Below are positions 16,523-24,742 of a DNA stretch of 64,000 nt, piece after piece. Each line of letters begins with the position of its first letter. The stretch's first letter is position 1. This DNA is from JAEUKA01 sp035328405 (lineage in GTDB: Bacteria > Myxococcota_A > Polyangia > Palsa-1104 > JAEUJZ01). Made by a program: the position numbers and the translations under genes. The notes below the pieces were generated by a model. That model saw only the letters and a list, made by a program, of their open reading frames with translations, had not been told where the DNA came from and did no database searches. Location of the stretch: contig DAOLIT010000009.1 in NCBI GenBank assembly GCA_035328405.1, positions 1 to 64,000 on the forward strand. Direction: 5' to 3'.

Positions 16523-16855
16523 CTATATCTTGACGAGGGGCCGCTTCTTGGTATGCGCGTTGCATTCTGCTATCAGGCTGTCGAATAGACGATTACCCGC
16601 TTCTGTAATTGGCAGAATTGGCAATGACGCATTCAGGTATTGCATCGATGAATGAATGATGCCGGCGGTGGAGCTGGTGTGTGCAATGAATGGCCCGCCA
16701 CCGTGCAGCCACTCTATATCGGTTGGTAATGTTGTTTCTTCGCGCGAAGCAATAATACGTTCTATTTTGTTTTTCGCAGGTGAGATTCCACCCGTAAAAT
16801 CACACAGAGAAAAGAAGGCTGATAAGACCCACGGAGAAAGCTCTATTGGCAGCAT
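16523..16855 (-). CDS. Small unknown protein, middle gene of the module
   Basis: A 110-residue protein starting at ATG 16855, five bases after the stop of the upstream TIGR04255-type gene; an alternative ATG at 16894 would overlap that gene by 34 bases. The sequence is mixed helical with TGGISPAKNKIERIIASREE and HGGGPFIAHTSSTAGI, and ends with a basic tail. No domain was recognised. The tight packing with both neighbours suggests one operon and perhaps one complex. Confidence 0.55.
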   Translation of the reverse strand: MLPIELSPWVLSAFFSLCDFTGGISPAKNKIERIIASREETTLPTDIEWLHGGGPFIAHTSSTAGIIHSSMQYLNASLPILPITEAGNRLFDSLIAECNAHTKKRPLVKI

Positions 16856-16860
16856 CTTTG

Positions 16861-17655
16861 TTAGCCCTTCTGTTTGTTTGAAACTGACATCCATTCTCTT
16901 AACGCCGGTCCAGTCGCAGACATGTACAGAGCAAAAAGATCATCCGAGAAAGAGATGAGCGTCTGTTGAGTCCTTGACACATCATATGACTGAGTGATGA
17001 ATCTATCGCTATCAATGCGAAATCTGATCTCGCCATCTAACTCTTTAATCATTCCGTATCTCAAGGTAAGAAATCCTTCCATCGGCATCTTGGACGTAAT
17101 CTCCTTGTAGAAGAGTGTTTCTTCGAGATCGACTAAGTTCGGAAGGTACATGAATTGATCCGAAATAATCTCACTCCAGTTCAGGCGATTACGAGACAGA
17201 TCTCTGCGCAAAGTTTCTTTGCTGATAGCGTTAATATAGCGCAACCCAATTCGGGTTGGGTTAAGTGCGCCATAAACACCTTCAAGTGCCCTTATGGTGG
17301 CATCCAGGTCTTCAACCAATTGTTGTCTTTCCTCGTGAGCGCGATTTTCGATGGTAAGCGACGAAGCCCCCAAAGTGATGCGTGTGCTTCCATTCTCTGT
17401 GGCGAATACGAACTGTTTCTCTTTCTGTGAATCTAGCATCACATCGGTTGGGCCGTGTTGCTGGGCAATGGTGATGCTGTTAATGTCCACTTCTGAGAAT
17501 GCTGGAAATTTCCCGCGAATCTTGTTTTGAAAGTCACCAACACCCTGACCTTGCTTAATTAGCACGATGGGGTGAAAGCGCACTTGGCCAATAACAGCTA
17601 TAAGCGGATTGCGGTCGAAGGTTTCGTGTTTTATCGGTGTAATTTTCCAAGACAT
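16861..17655 (-). CDS. TIGR04255 family protein, first gene of the module
   Basis: The 264-residue protein has the opening typical of the sporadically distributed TIGR04255 family: NPLIAVIGQVRFHPI (16-30), then a FQNKIRGKFPAF segment (42-53), a central LNPTRIGLRYIN, and a late LFYKEITSK...LTLRYG stretch. The family is scattered across bacteria and archaea, usually in accessory regions, with no agreed function. It leads a minus-strand run with two unknown genes. Base composition is lower in G+C than the core genes. The family assignment is from memory of its conserved opening. Confidence 0.7.
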   Translation of the reverse strand: MSWKITPIKHETFDRNPLIAVIGQVRFHPIVLIKQGQGVGDFQNKIRGKFPAFSEVDINSITIAQQHGPTDVMLDSQKEKQFVFATENGSTRITLGASSLTIENRAHEERQQLVEDLDATIRALEGVYGALNPTRIGLRYINAISKETLRRDLSRNRLNWSEIISDQFMYLPNLVDLEETLFYKEITSKMPMEGFLTLRYGMIKELDGEIRFRIDSDRFITQSYDVSRTQQTLISFSDDLFALYMSATGPALREWMSVSNKQKG

Positions 17656-17831
17656 CGTTCAGACTCACTCGTTAACCACGGCAGCATCGTGGCGTCCTCG
17701 GAGTTTGTCAAGCGGACGAACCGTGTCGTACACAACCCTCAGGCATTCGCCCGTCGCCGCAGATCGGCCAACACGGCGCGATGGCAAGCGCGACGACCAA
17801 TCGCTCCGTCGTCTCCGTGCGGGCCACGGAC

Positions 17832-17886
17832 CCAGGACCCGCCAGGGCCTCGAAGAACCGGTCGATGACCCCTGTTGAGTGGTTCT
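17832..17886 (+). repeat. 55-bp direct repeat, right copy
   Basis: This copy matches 15691-15745 at 54 of 55 bases. Its last ten bases (GAGTGGTTCT) are also the first ten of the 43-bp tandem array, so the array grows directly out of this repeat. Confidence 0.85.
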
Positions 17887-18533
17887 GGAAGGACTCAGAT
17901 CGAGGTTGCGTGATGGTTTGAGTGGTTCTGGAAGGACTCAGATCGAGGTTGCGTGATGGTTTGAGTGGTTCTGGAAGGACTCAGATCGAGGTTGCGTGAT
18001 GGTTTGAGTGGTTCTGGAAGGACTCAGATCGAGGTTGCGTGATGGTTTGAGTGGTTCTGGAAGGACTCAGATCGAGGTGATGTGATGGTTTGAGTGGTTC
18101 TGGAAGGACTCAGATCGAGGCGATGCGATGGTTTGAGTGGTTCTGGAAGGACTCAGATCGAGGTGATGTGATGGTTTGAGTGGTTCTGGAAGGACTCAGA
18201 TCGAGGTGATGCGATGGTTTGAGTGGTTCTGGAAGGACTCAGATCGAGGTTGCGTGATGGTTTGAGTGGTTCTGGAAGGACTCAGATCGAGGTGATGTGA
18301 TGGTTTGAGTGGTTCTGGAAGGACTCAGATCGAGGTGATGCGATGGTTTGAGTGGTTCTGGAAGGACTCAGATCGAGGTGATGTGATGGTTTGAGTGGTT
18401 CTGGAAGGACTCAGATCGAGGTGATGCGATGGTTTGAGTGGTTCTGGAAGGACTCAGATCGAGGTGATGTGATGGTTTGAGTGGTTCTGGAAGGACTCAG
18501 ATCGAGGCGATGCGATGGTTTGAGTGGTTCTGG
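17877..18533 (+). repeat. 43-bp tandem array, 15 full units plus a partial unit
   Basis: Units begin every 43 bases from 17877 to 18479, and the array ends with a 12-base partial unit at 18522. Each unit opens with a conserved 30-base block and differs only in the seven bases that follow GATCGAGG or just precede GATGG. Four variants occur (A TTGCGTG, B TGATGTG, C CGATGCG, D TGATGCG) in order A A A A B C B D A B D B D B C. The first 20 bases hold a dyad, GAGT-GG-TTC-TG-GAA-GG-ACTC. The period is not a multiple of three, so it is not a protein repeat. Confidence 0.95.
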
Positions 18534-18707
18534 GCGCACGGTGGGGCAGGGCGGGGGGTAGGTCTTCCGGGGTAGTGTTACCGGTGGTTTGGAGGGCGCT
18601 GTGATTTTGTGCGCGGAAAGTGCGTCTCCTTAGGGCCAGTGTGGGCGTAGCATGCTTAAGCCGTGAACCCACCCATCCCTCATCACACAAGTTCTTTTTT
18701 GGGACCT

Positions 18708-19721
18708 ATGCGCTCATCAGCCGCACAAGCACTGCGGGACATGCTGTCGGAGCATGGTCTTTTGCCTGGGCTGTGGCCGGAGTGGGTCGATACCCGCCCC
18801 GGCCTGCTCGATACCATTTGGGTATGCGACGAAGACGAGCCGCTGTTCTGGAACATGCACGAGTTTCTGTGCCAGCGTTTCGGACCGCAATTGCTCGACG
18901 GCTTGGCGGTGCTGAAACTGGCCGCGGGCGCGCGAGCGATCGGTTTCGCGACAAGCGATCTGCGTTTTTGCGACGTGCTGCGACGGCTGGTTGTGGACAC
19001 CGCGTTGGACGTGCGGAAAATCAAAGACCTGTATCCGCTGTTTCCAGAGCTGGAGCTGGGACAGCTCTCCGGCAAAAGCATCATGGTGACGCCGTTGATG
19101 ACGGCGCAGATCGGGGCGCTGGTCCACAAGAAGAAGTTGCCGAGGATGTGCCTGGTCAAGGGCGCGGTGCTCGCGCCGCAAGTGGTCATGAACGAGCCGG
19201 ACGAAAACGGAAAAGACCCGCCGTTCACAGCAAGGGAACTCGTGCGACGGTGCGGAGGCACTCGGAAACCGGCATGGGTGGCGCTGGCGGGTCGGTCGCT
19301 GGGGACGGTGCGGCCCGTGGAAGCGGATGTGCCGCTGCCGGACAACGTGTCGCAGGTGTGGGTGCTGCCAGCGGAACACGAGCAGGTGATCCGACACAAA
19401 TTGATGCAGACGCCGTTTGTGCGGATGAAAAACGTGTGCGAACACTGCATGTCCTGCAGCTCGTTTTGTCCGGTGGAGCTGGAGCCGCACCTGGCGTTGC
19501 GGGAACTCGTGCGGAAGGACCTGGACACGATCGACCTGCCGGGGTGTATAGGCTGTGGCGCGTGCTCGGTGGCGTGTCCGAATGAACTTCTGCCGCACGC
19601 GGTGCTGAACCCGCTTCCGTTGGAAGACCCAGAGGGGCGCATCGTGACTCTGCCGGTGCGGATGCCGGCGCGGCTGGTGCTGGCGCGGCTGGGAATCGAT
19701 AGTTGGGCGCGTGCGAGATAA
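18708..19721 (+). CDS. RnfC-like protein with two 4Fe-4S clusters
   Basis: The 337-residue protein ends with two ferredoxin-type cluster motifs, CEHCMSCSSFCP (244-255) and CIGCGACSVACP (280-291), each CxxCxxCxxxC(P). The segment before them (PRMCLVKGAVLAP, then ARELVRRCGG and a GRSLGTV strand) resembles the SLBB-containing region of RnfC and related NADH-linked electron carriers. A full RnfC flavin/NADH domain is not evident, so it may be a stand-alone electron-transfer subunit. The ATG at 18708 is preferred; a GTG at 18663 gives a poorly coding extension. Its TAA is immediately followed by the ATG of the histidine kinase, indicating co-translation. Confidence 0.75.
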   Translation: MRSSAAQALRDMLSEHGLLPGLWPEWVDTRPGLLDTIWVCDEDEPLFWNMHEFLCQRFGPQLLDGLAVLKLAAGARAIGFATSDLRFCDVLRRLVVDTALDVRKIKDLYPLFPELELGQLSGKSIMVTPLMTAQIGALVHKKKLPRMCLVKGAVLAPQVVMNEPDENGKDPPFTARELVRRCGGTRKPAWVALAGRSLGTVRPVEADVPLPDNVSQVWVLPAEHEQVIRHKLMQTPFVRMKNVCEHCMSCSSFCPVELEPHLALRELVRKDLDTIDLPGCIGCGACSVACPNELLPHAVLNPLPLEDPEGRIVTLPVRMPARLVLARLGIDSWARAR

Positions 19722-21755
19722 ATGGCTGAAAAACCGCTCGTAAGCCGCTCGTTGTCGGCGGTGCTGCACGCCGTGGCGCAGACGGTGCCGTGCAACAGCG
19801 CGAGCCTGGCGCTTTTGGAAGAAGAACCGCACGCGCTCAGGCTGGCCGTGGCGGTGAATGCGCGGTCAGCAGGGGAAGTGGTGCAGGTGGAACACGCGCT
19901 GGGCTTTCCGGTGCGGGGACTGCAAGTGCCGCTGACATTGGAAAACAGCTTGCTGGTGCGGGCGCTGCGCGAGGCGCGGGTGTTTGTCACGACGGATGTG
20001 TCGGACATGGCGGGCGGGGCGCTTTCGGACGACATCATCTGTGCAATTCGAGAGATCGCGGGCAAAAGGACGTTCGCGGTGGTGCCGGTGCTGGGTCGGA
20101 TCAGGCCGCTCGGTGTCATGCTGTGCGAAAAACCGGGGCTGTCGGGTTTTTCGCCGCACGAACGCGATCTGATGATCACGTATGCCGAGCGGTTGGGCCA
20201 AGAGCTGGAATCCGACGCGCTGCAAAACACCGCGCAACGGCTGGAACAGCTGGGCGCGCTGGCCGTGCCGCCGCCGCTTTTGTGGACGTGCGCGCTTTTG
20301 CAGGACAAACACGCGCTCATGTGCCTGGACCCTCCGGCGGTGGGGCAGACGCTGGAACAGGCGCTGCGGTTGCCACGCAAAGAACCGCTGTGCGGCAAAG
20401 AAGTGCTGGAACGCATGCAGACGGGGGAAACGGTGGTGCTGAACGTGTCGTCGGATCGCCCAAGCGTGGTGGCGAGCATCACGACGCCGTGGCCGCTGCG
20501 GCTCTCGCTGCGCAAGGTGGCGGGCGATTGTGCGGGCAAAACGCTGGTGGTGGTGGCGGTGGAAGATTTGGGATGGAGCGAACAGGTGCGGCGAGAGAGC
20601 CTGCTGGCAAAAGAACGTCTGGCGAAAGTGATGTCGTCGGTGGGGGACGCGATTTTGACGCTGGATGCGCAGGCGGTGATCACGCAGGTGAACGAATCGA
20701 GCGAACAGGCGCTGGGGATGCCGCCGCTTGTGCTGTGCGGGCGGTCGGTGCTGGATTTGGCAGCGACACCGCGTGCGCGACAAAAGATCGAAGGGATGCT
20801 GCGACAGCTGCCGAATACGGGCTTTGCAGAGGCCGAGCTTCCGCTTTTGCGGGCCTCGGATGAAAAAAGGCCGCGTTTTGTGGGGCATGTGTCGGCGTTG
20901 CTGTTGGGAGACGAAAGCGGATCGCCTGCGGGCGCGGTGTTTCGAGTGCGGGACCAAACGGAACGACGGCGCGAGGACGCGGAACGAAAACGGCTCAGGC
21001 TGCGGCTGCTCCAGACCGAACGGCTGTCGGCGCTGGGGGAAATGGCGGCGCGCATCGCTCACGAGGTCCGCAATCCGCTGGTTTCCATCGGGGCTGCGGC
21101 CCAGGTCATTGCAGAGGAACTGCCCTCGGACAGTCCAGTCGGAAAAGAAGCGCGCGACATCGGCAGCGAAGTGCAAAGGCTCGATCGGATTTTGCAAAAC
21201 GTGCTCCGGTTTGCGAGGCCGACACAGGCGACGCAACAGCGCACGGACGTGCTTTCGGTGCTGCGCGAGGTGGTCGAGCGGCTGCACGGAAAAGCGCACG
21301 GTTTGACGTTTTCTGTGCAGGTCAGTCGGTCGTGCGCCAGCGGACAGGTGTTCGCCCTGATCGATGCAGACAAACTGCGACAAGTGCTGTGGAACGTGCT
21401 CATCAATGCGTGTGAGGCGTCAAGACCTGGCGACCCGGCGCATTCGGCCATCGAGTGCCAGGTGGCCAGGCAACGACGCACCGGCTCGGGTTCGCAGCCG
21501 GGTTTTGTGATGTTGTCGATTGCGGACACCGGCGCGGGCATCAGTCCAGCGGTGCGGCGGCGGATGTTCGACCCGTTTTTTTCGACCAAGACGCGCGGCA
21601 CGGGCCTTGGCCTGTCGATCAGCCGGCAAATTTTGGAAGAAGCCGGAGGGCGGATTCGCTTGCTGAACCGACAAACGGGCGGGACGCGCGTCGTGATTGA
21701 ACTGCGATCTGCCGTCGCGGACGACGCGATTGCTGCCAAACCGAGCGACCCGTAA
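19722..21755 (+). CDS. Sensor histidine kinase (GAF-PAS-HisKA-HATPase)
   Basis: The 677-residue protein lacks transmembrane segments. It has an N-terminal GAF-like domain (about 10-160, SRSLSAVLHAVAQTVPCNSASLAL), a PAS-like domain (about 305-420, MSSVGDAILTLDAQAVITQV), a HisKA segment with phospho-acceptor His447 in ARIAHEVRNPL, and an HATPase_c domain with N box NVLINACEA, G1 box ADTGAGIS, F box MFDPFFSTK and G2 box GTGLGLSISRQI. It is thus a complete cytoplasmic kinase. The ATG directly follows the stop of the RnfC-like gene, so it may sense the state of that electron-transfer protein. No response regulator is adjacent. Confidence 0.92.
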   Translation: MAEKPLVSRSLSAVLHAVAQTVPCNSASLALLEEEPHALRLAVAVNARSAGEVVQVEHALGFPVRGLQVPLTLENSLLVRALREARVFVTTDVSDMAGGALSDDIICAIREIAGKRTFAVVPVLGRIRPLGVMLCEKPGLSGFSPHERDLMITYAERLGQELESDALQNTAQRLEQLGALAVPPPLLWTCALLQDKHALMCLDPPAVGQTLEQALRLPRKEPLCGKEVLERMQTGETVVLNVSSDRPSVVASITTPWPLRLSLRKVAGDCAGKTLVVVAVEDLGWSEQVRRESLLAKERLAKVMSSVGDAILTLDAQAVITQVNESSEQALGMPPLVLCGRSVLDLAATPRARQKIEGMLRQLPNTGFAEAELPLLRASDEKRPRFVGHVSALLLGDESGSPAGAVFRVRDQTERRREDAERKRLRLRLLQTERLSALGEMAARIAHEVRNPLVSIGAAAQVIAEELPSDSPVGKEARDIGSEVQRLDRILQNVLRFARPTQATQQRTDVLSVLREVVERLHGKAHGLTFSVQVSRSCASGQVFALIDADKLRQVLWNVLINACEASRPGDPAHSAIECQVARQRRTGSGSQPGFVMLSIADTGAGISPAVRRRMFDPFFSTKTRGTGLGLSISRQILEEAGGRIRLLNRQTGGTRVVIELRSAVADDAIAAKPSDP

Positions 21756-21777
21756 TCCACCCACATGCCCGTCTACT

Positions 21778-21806
21778 TGACCCCGACGAACGCGGCCCCT
21801 ACCCTG
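21778..21806 (+). promoter_or_regulatory. Probable sigma-70-type promoter of ahcY
   Basis: TTGACC at 21778-21783 and TACCCT at 21801-21806 are separated by 17 bases and lie 22 bases before the ATG of ahcY. The -35 matches consensus at five of six positions and the -10 is weak. No SAH or SAM riboswitch fold was seen. Confidence 0.4.
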
Positions 21807-21828
21807 TGCGTCGGACAAGGAGACCCAC

Positions 21829-23157
21829 ATGACTGCTTCTGAAACCCCTTCCGTTCCTTCCTTGGTAAAAGACCTGTCGCTGGCCGATTGGGGCCGCAAA
21901 GAGATCGGCATCGCAGAGAGCGAAATGCCGGGCTTGCTGGCGCTGCGGGCCGAATACGGCGCGTCGCAACCGCTCAAAGGCGCTCGCATCGCGGGTTGTT
22001 TGCACATGACGGTGCAGACGGCGGTGCTGATCGAGACGCTGACGGCGCTCGGGGCCGAGGTGACGTGGACAAGCTGCAACATTTACTCGACGCAAGATCA
22101 CGCGGCGGCGGCGATCGCGAAAACGGACGTTCCGGTGTTTGCCTGGAAAGGCGAGACGGAAGAGGAATACTTCGACTGCATCGAGCGACAGCTTCGCGCC
22201 TTCCGAGGCGGCAAAGCGCCGAACATGATTCTGGATGACGGCGGCGACTTGACGTGGGTGATCCACGAAAAACACCCCGAAATGCTGTCGGGGCCGGATG
22301 GCATTCGCGGTCTTTCTGAAGAAACGACGACGGGCGTTCACCGGCTGTACGAGGCGCACAAGGCGGGCAAGCTGAAGGTTCCGGCGATGAACGTGAACGA
22401 CTCAGTGACCAAAAGCAAATTCGACAACCTGTACGGCTGCCGGGAGTCTTTGGCCGATGGTCTCAAGCGCGCCACGTCGGTGATGTTTGCGGGCAAGGTC
22501 GCTGTGGTGGCGGGATACGGCGATGTGGGCAAGGGCTGTGCGCAATCCCTGCGAGGCTATGGTGCGCGGGTCATCGTGACGGAAATCGATCCGATCATCG
22601 CCCTGCAAGCCGCGATGGAAGGCTACCAAGTGACGACGATGGAAGAAGCCGCGCGTTTGGGCGACATTTTCGTCACGGCGACGGGCTGCATGCAGGTCAT
22701 TCGCGGTGAGCACATGGAAGCCATGAAAGACCAGGCGATTCTGTGCAACATCGGTCACTTCGACTGCGAAATCGACATGGCTTGGCTGTGCGGTCGAAAA
22801 GACATCCAGGAAGTGAACATCAAGCCGCAGGTGGACCAGTTCATTTTTCCAAACGGCAAGCGTTTGACCGTGCTCGCGCGGGGGCGGCTGGTGAATCTTG
22901 GGTGTGCGTCGGGGCATCCGTCGTTTGTGATGTCCACGAGTTTCTCGAACCAGACCATCGCGCAGATCGAACTCTTTTGTCATCCGGGGAAATACCCGGT
23001 CGGCGTTCACATGCTGCCGAAGAAACTCGACGAAAAAGTCGCGACGCTGCACTTGGAAAAACTCGGCGTCAAGTTGACGCGCCTGACCACCGAGCAGGCG
23101 ACGTACTTGGGCATTTCGCAAGACGGGCCGTTCAAGCCGGAGCATTATCGTTACTGA
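21829..23157 (+). CDS. ahcY: Adenosylhomocysteinase
   Basis: The 442-residue cytoplasmic enzyme hydrolyses S-adenosylhomocysteine to adenosine and homocysteine, relieving product inhibition of methyltransferases in the activated methyl cycle. Family signatures are clear: HMTVQTAVLIETL with WTSCNIYSTQDHAAAA, DDGGDLTW (122-130), the YGCRESLADG loop, and the NAD-binding VAGYGDVGKGCAQSLRGYGA. The C-terminal PFKPEHYRY is the family ending. Length matches the standard bacterial enzyme. AGGAG precedes the start. It is followed two bases later by the Tat-exported PHP gene, an unusual partner. Confidence 0.97.
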   Translation: MTASETPSVPSLVKDLSLADWGRKEIGIAESEMPGLLALRAEYGASQPLKGARIAGCLHMTVQTAVLIETLTALGAEVTWTSCNIYSTQDHAAAAIAKTDVPVFAWKGETEEEYFDCIERQLRAFRGGKAPNMILDDGGDLTWVIHEKHPEMLSGPDGIRGLSEETTTGVHRLYEAHKAGKLKVPAMNVNDSVTKSKFDNLYGCRESLADGLKRATSVMFAGKVAVVAGYGDVGKGCAQSLRGYGARVIVTEIDPIIALQAAMEGYQVTTMEEAARLGDIFVTATGCMQVIRGEHMEAMKDQAILCNIGHFDCEIDMAWLCGRKDIQEVNIKPQVDQFIFPNGKRLTVLARGRLVNLGCASGHPSFVMSTSFSNQTIAQIELFCHPGKYPVGVHMLPKKLDEKVATLHLEKLGVKLTRLTTEQATYLGISQDGPFKPEHYRY

Positions 23158-23159
23158 CC

Positions 23160-24668
23160 GTGTCTGCGTCCTTCTCGCGTCGGAGATTTCTACACACTGC
23201 GGGCAGTCTGCTGGTTCTGGCAGGTGCCTCCCCGCTCGATGCGGCGAGGACTCGGAAAAAAGTCGTCACGCCGTATGCCCAAGGCGAGTGGCTTTGGGGC
23301 GACCACCACATCCACACCAAATACAGCAGCGACGGTTGTTACGAGATCCTTTCGCAAGTCCAAGCCGCCGCCCAAAACGGTCTCGGTTTCTGCGTCATCA
23401 CGGATCACGGCGGGCCGGCACACGCCAAAGTCGTCGCCAAACGCGCGCACGAAGAACTTGTCGCCGCGCGCAAAGCCTGCCCGCAGATCGTCGTCTTTCA
23501 AGGTCTTGAGTGGAACATTCCCCAAGGCGAGCACGGCAGTGTCATTTTGCCGCCGACGGACGACGAGGCGCGGCTCGTGGCGGAATTTGAGCAGCGTTTT
23601 GATGGGAAGGGAAAAACGCTGGGTGAAGCCGATGCCGTTTCGGGTGTGGGTTTTCTGCAACGCTTGCCTCACAAACCGCTGTTCTTTGCCAACCATCCCG
23701 CCCGTCGAGGGATCGATAGCCCGCACGAATTGCGCGCGTGGAGAGATGCGGGCCCCGACGTGATGCGCGGTTTCGAGGGCGCTCCCGGTCACGCGGCCTC
23801 GACGCTGGTCGGCCAGCCCAGAGGACATTATTTGGGCAAACCGGAAGCGGCGTCTTTCCCTGGTTACTCACCCGCCTCGTACTTCACGCACGGAGGCTAC
23901 GACTACTACACCGCACAAGTCGGCGGTGTGTGGGATTCGCTGCTCGCGGAAGGCAAGCCGTTTTACATCACCTGCAATTCCGATTCGCACCATTACTACG
24001 GCGATTTGCACCGGTACGACCGACGGAAATACCAACAAACGGGAGAAGTGACACAAGGCGATCAGCACGGGGTTTTGCCTGGGGCTTCACGCCGAGACAT
24101 TGATTATCCGCCTGGGGTGTACACGGGAACGCGGGTCTTCGCCGACAGCCGCGATCCCCTCGCGGTGCTGGCCGCGATGCGGTGCGGCAACATGTTCACT
24201 TGCTTGGGCGGCTTTGTGGATTCTCTGTCGTGCTACGTACACGACGGAGAACGCGCGGTGCCGATGGGCGGATATCTGCGTCTTTTGCGGTCTGGCGCGC
24301 CCGTCGAGCTGTTGGTTGAGCTGGAACTCTCGAAAAACCGAAACCTTGGCGGCGTGTTGCCGTCGCTGCATCACATGGATCTGATCATCGGAGAGATTCT
24401 GCCGCCGCCCAAAGATCCCGATGCGCAAACGCACCCAACGGCGCGCATCCTTCGACGGATTCTGCCAACTGATTGCGAACGGCGTGGCTCGCGGCTGGTG
24501 TTTCGCCACACGTTCCGTCGCGTAACGCGGAGTTTCTATTTGCGTTTGCGCGGCACGAACACGCCGGTTCTACATCCGCAGCCCGATCCCAAGCCGGGAC
24601 CCGATTTCGATCCGTGGAACGACCTGTGGTTTTACGGAAATCCGATTTTCGTGATGTTGCCGGGTTGA
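23160..24668 (+). CDS. Tat-exported PHP-domain protein
   Basis: GTG at 23160 begins two bases after the ahcY stop. The 502-residue product opens with a twin-arginine signal (SASFSRRRFLHTAGSLL, RRxFL) and a cleavage region around LDAAR, so it should be folded in the cytoplasm and exported. The PHP metal-binding motifs follow: DHHIHTKYSSDG, TDHGG, and later NSDSHHYYGD; PHP domains are metal-dependent phosphoesterases. The C-terminal part has HHMDLIIGEILPP and a FRHTFRRVTRSFYLRLRG strand region. Export suggests an external phosphoester or other polymer substrate. Translational linkage to ahcY could be coincidental. Confidence 0.8.
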   Translation: MSASFSRRRFLHTAGSLLVLAGASPLDAARTRKKVVTPYAQGEWLWGDHHIHTKYSSDGCYEILSQVQAAAQNGLGFCVITDHGGPAHAKVVAKRAHEELVAARKACPQIVVFQGLEWNIPQGEHGSVILPPTDDEARLVAEFEQRFDGKGKTLGEADAVSGVGFLQRLPHKPLFFANHPARRGIDSPHELRAWRDAGPDVMRGFEGAPGHAASTLVGQPRGHYLGKPEAASFPGYSPASYFTHGGYDYYTAQVGGVWDSLLAEGKPFYITCNSDSHHYYGDLHRYDRRKYQQTGEVTQGDQHGVLPGASRRDIDYPPGVYTGTRVFADSRDPLAVLAAMRCGNMFTCLGGFVDSLSCYVHDGERAVPMGGYLRLLRSGAPVELLVELELSKNRNLGGVLPSLHHMDLIIGEILPPPKDPDAQTHPTARILRRILPTDCERRGSRLVFRHTFRRVTRSFYLRLRGTNTPVLHPQPDPKPGPDFDPWNDLWFYGNPIFVMLPG

Positions 24669-24742
24669 TCGGCCAAGGCCAAAACGGAAAAGGGAAAAGG
24701 GAAAAAATAGGAAGGAAAGGCGGGAACCGCGAGGTGGGCGCG

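Noticed and set aside
17877..18533. CRISPR array
   Set aside because: Units are contiguous without spacers of unique sequence, and variation is a few bases at a fixed place. No cas genes nearby.
18683..21055. 790-codon minus-strand open frame opposite the RnfC-like and kinase genes
   Set aside because: It is Ser/Arg-rich, as is typical of antisense frames of GC-rich genes; the plus strand carries clear domains.
21756..21828. SAH or SAM riboswitch before ahcY
   Set aside because: The 73-base leader has no matching pairing or conserved core; a simple promoter fits instead.
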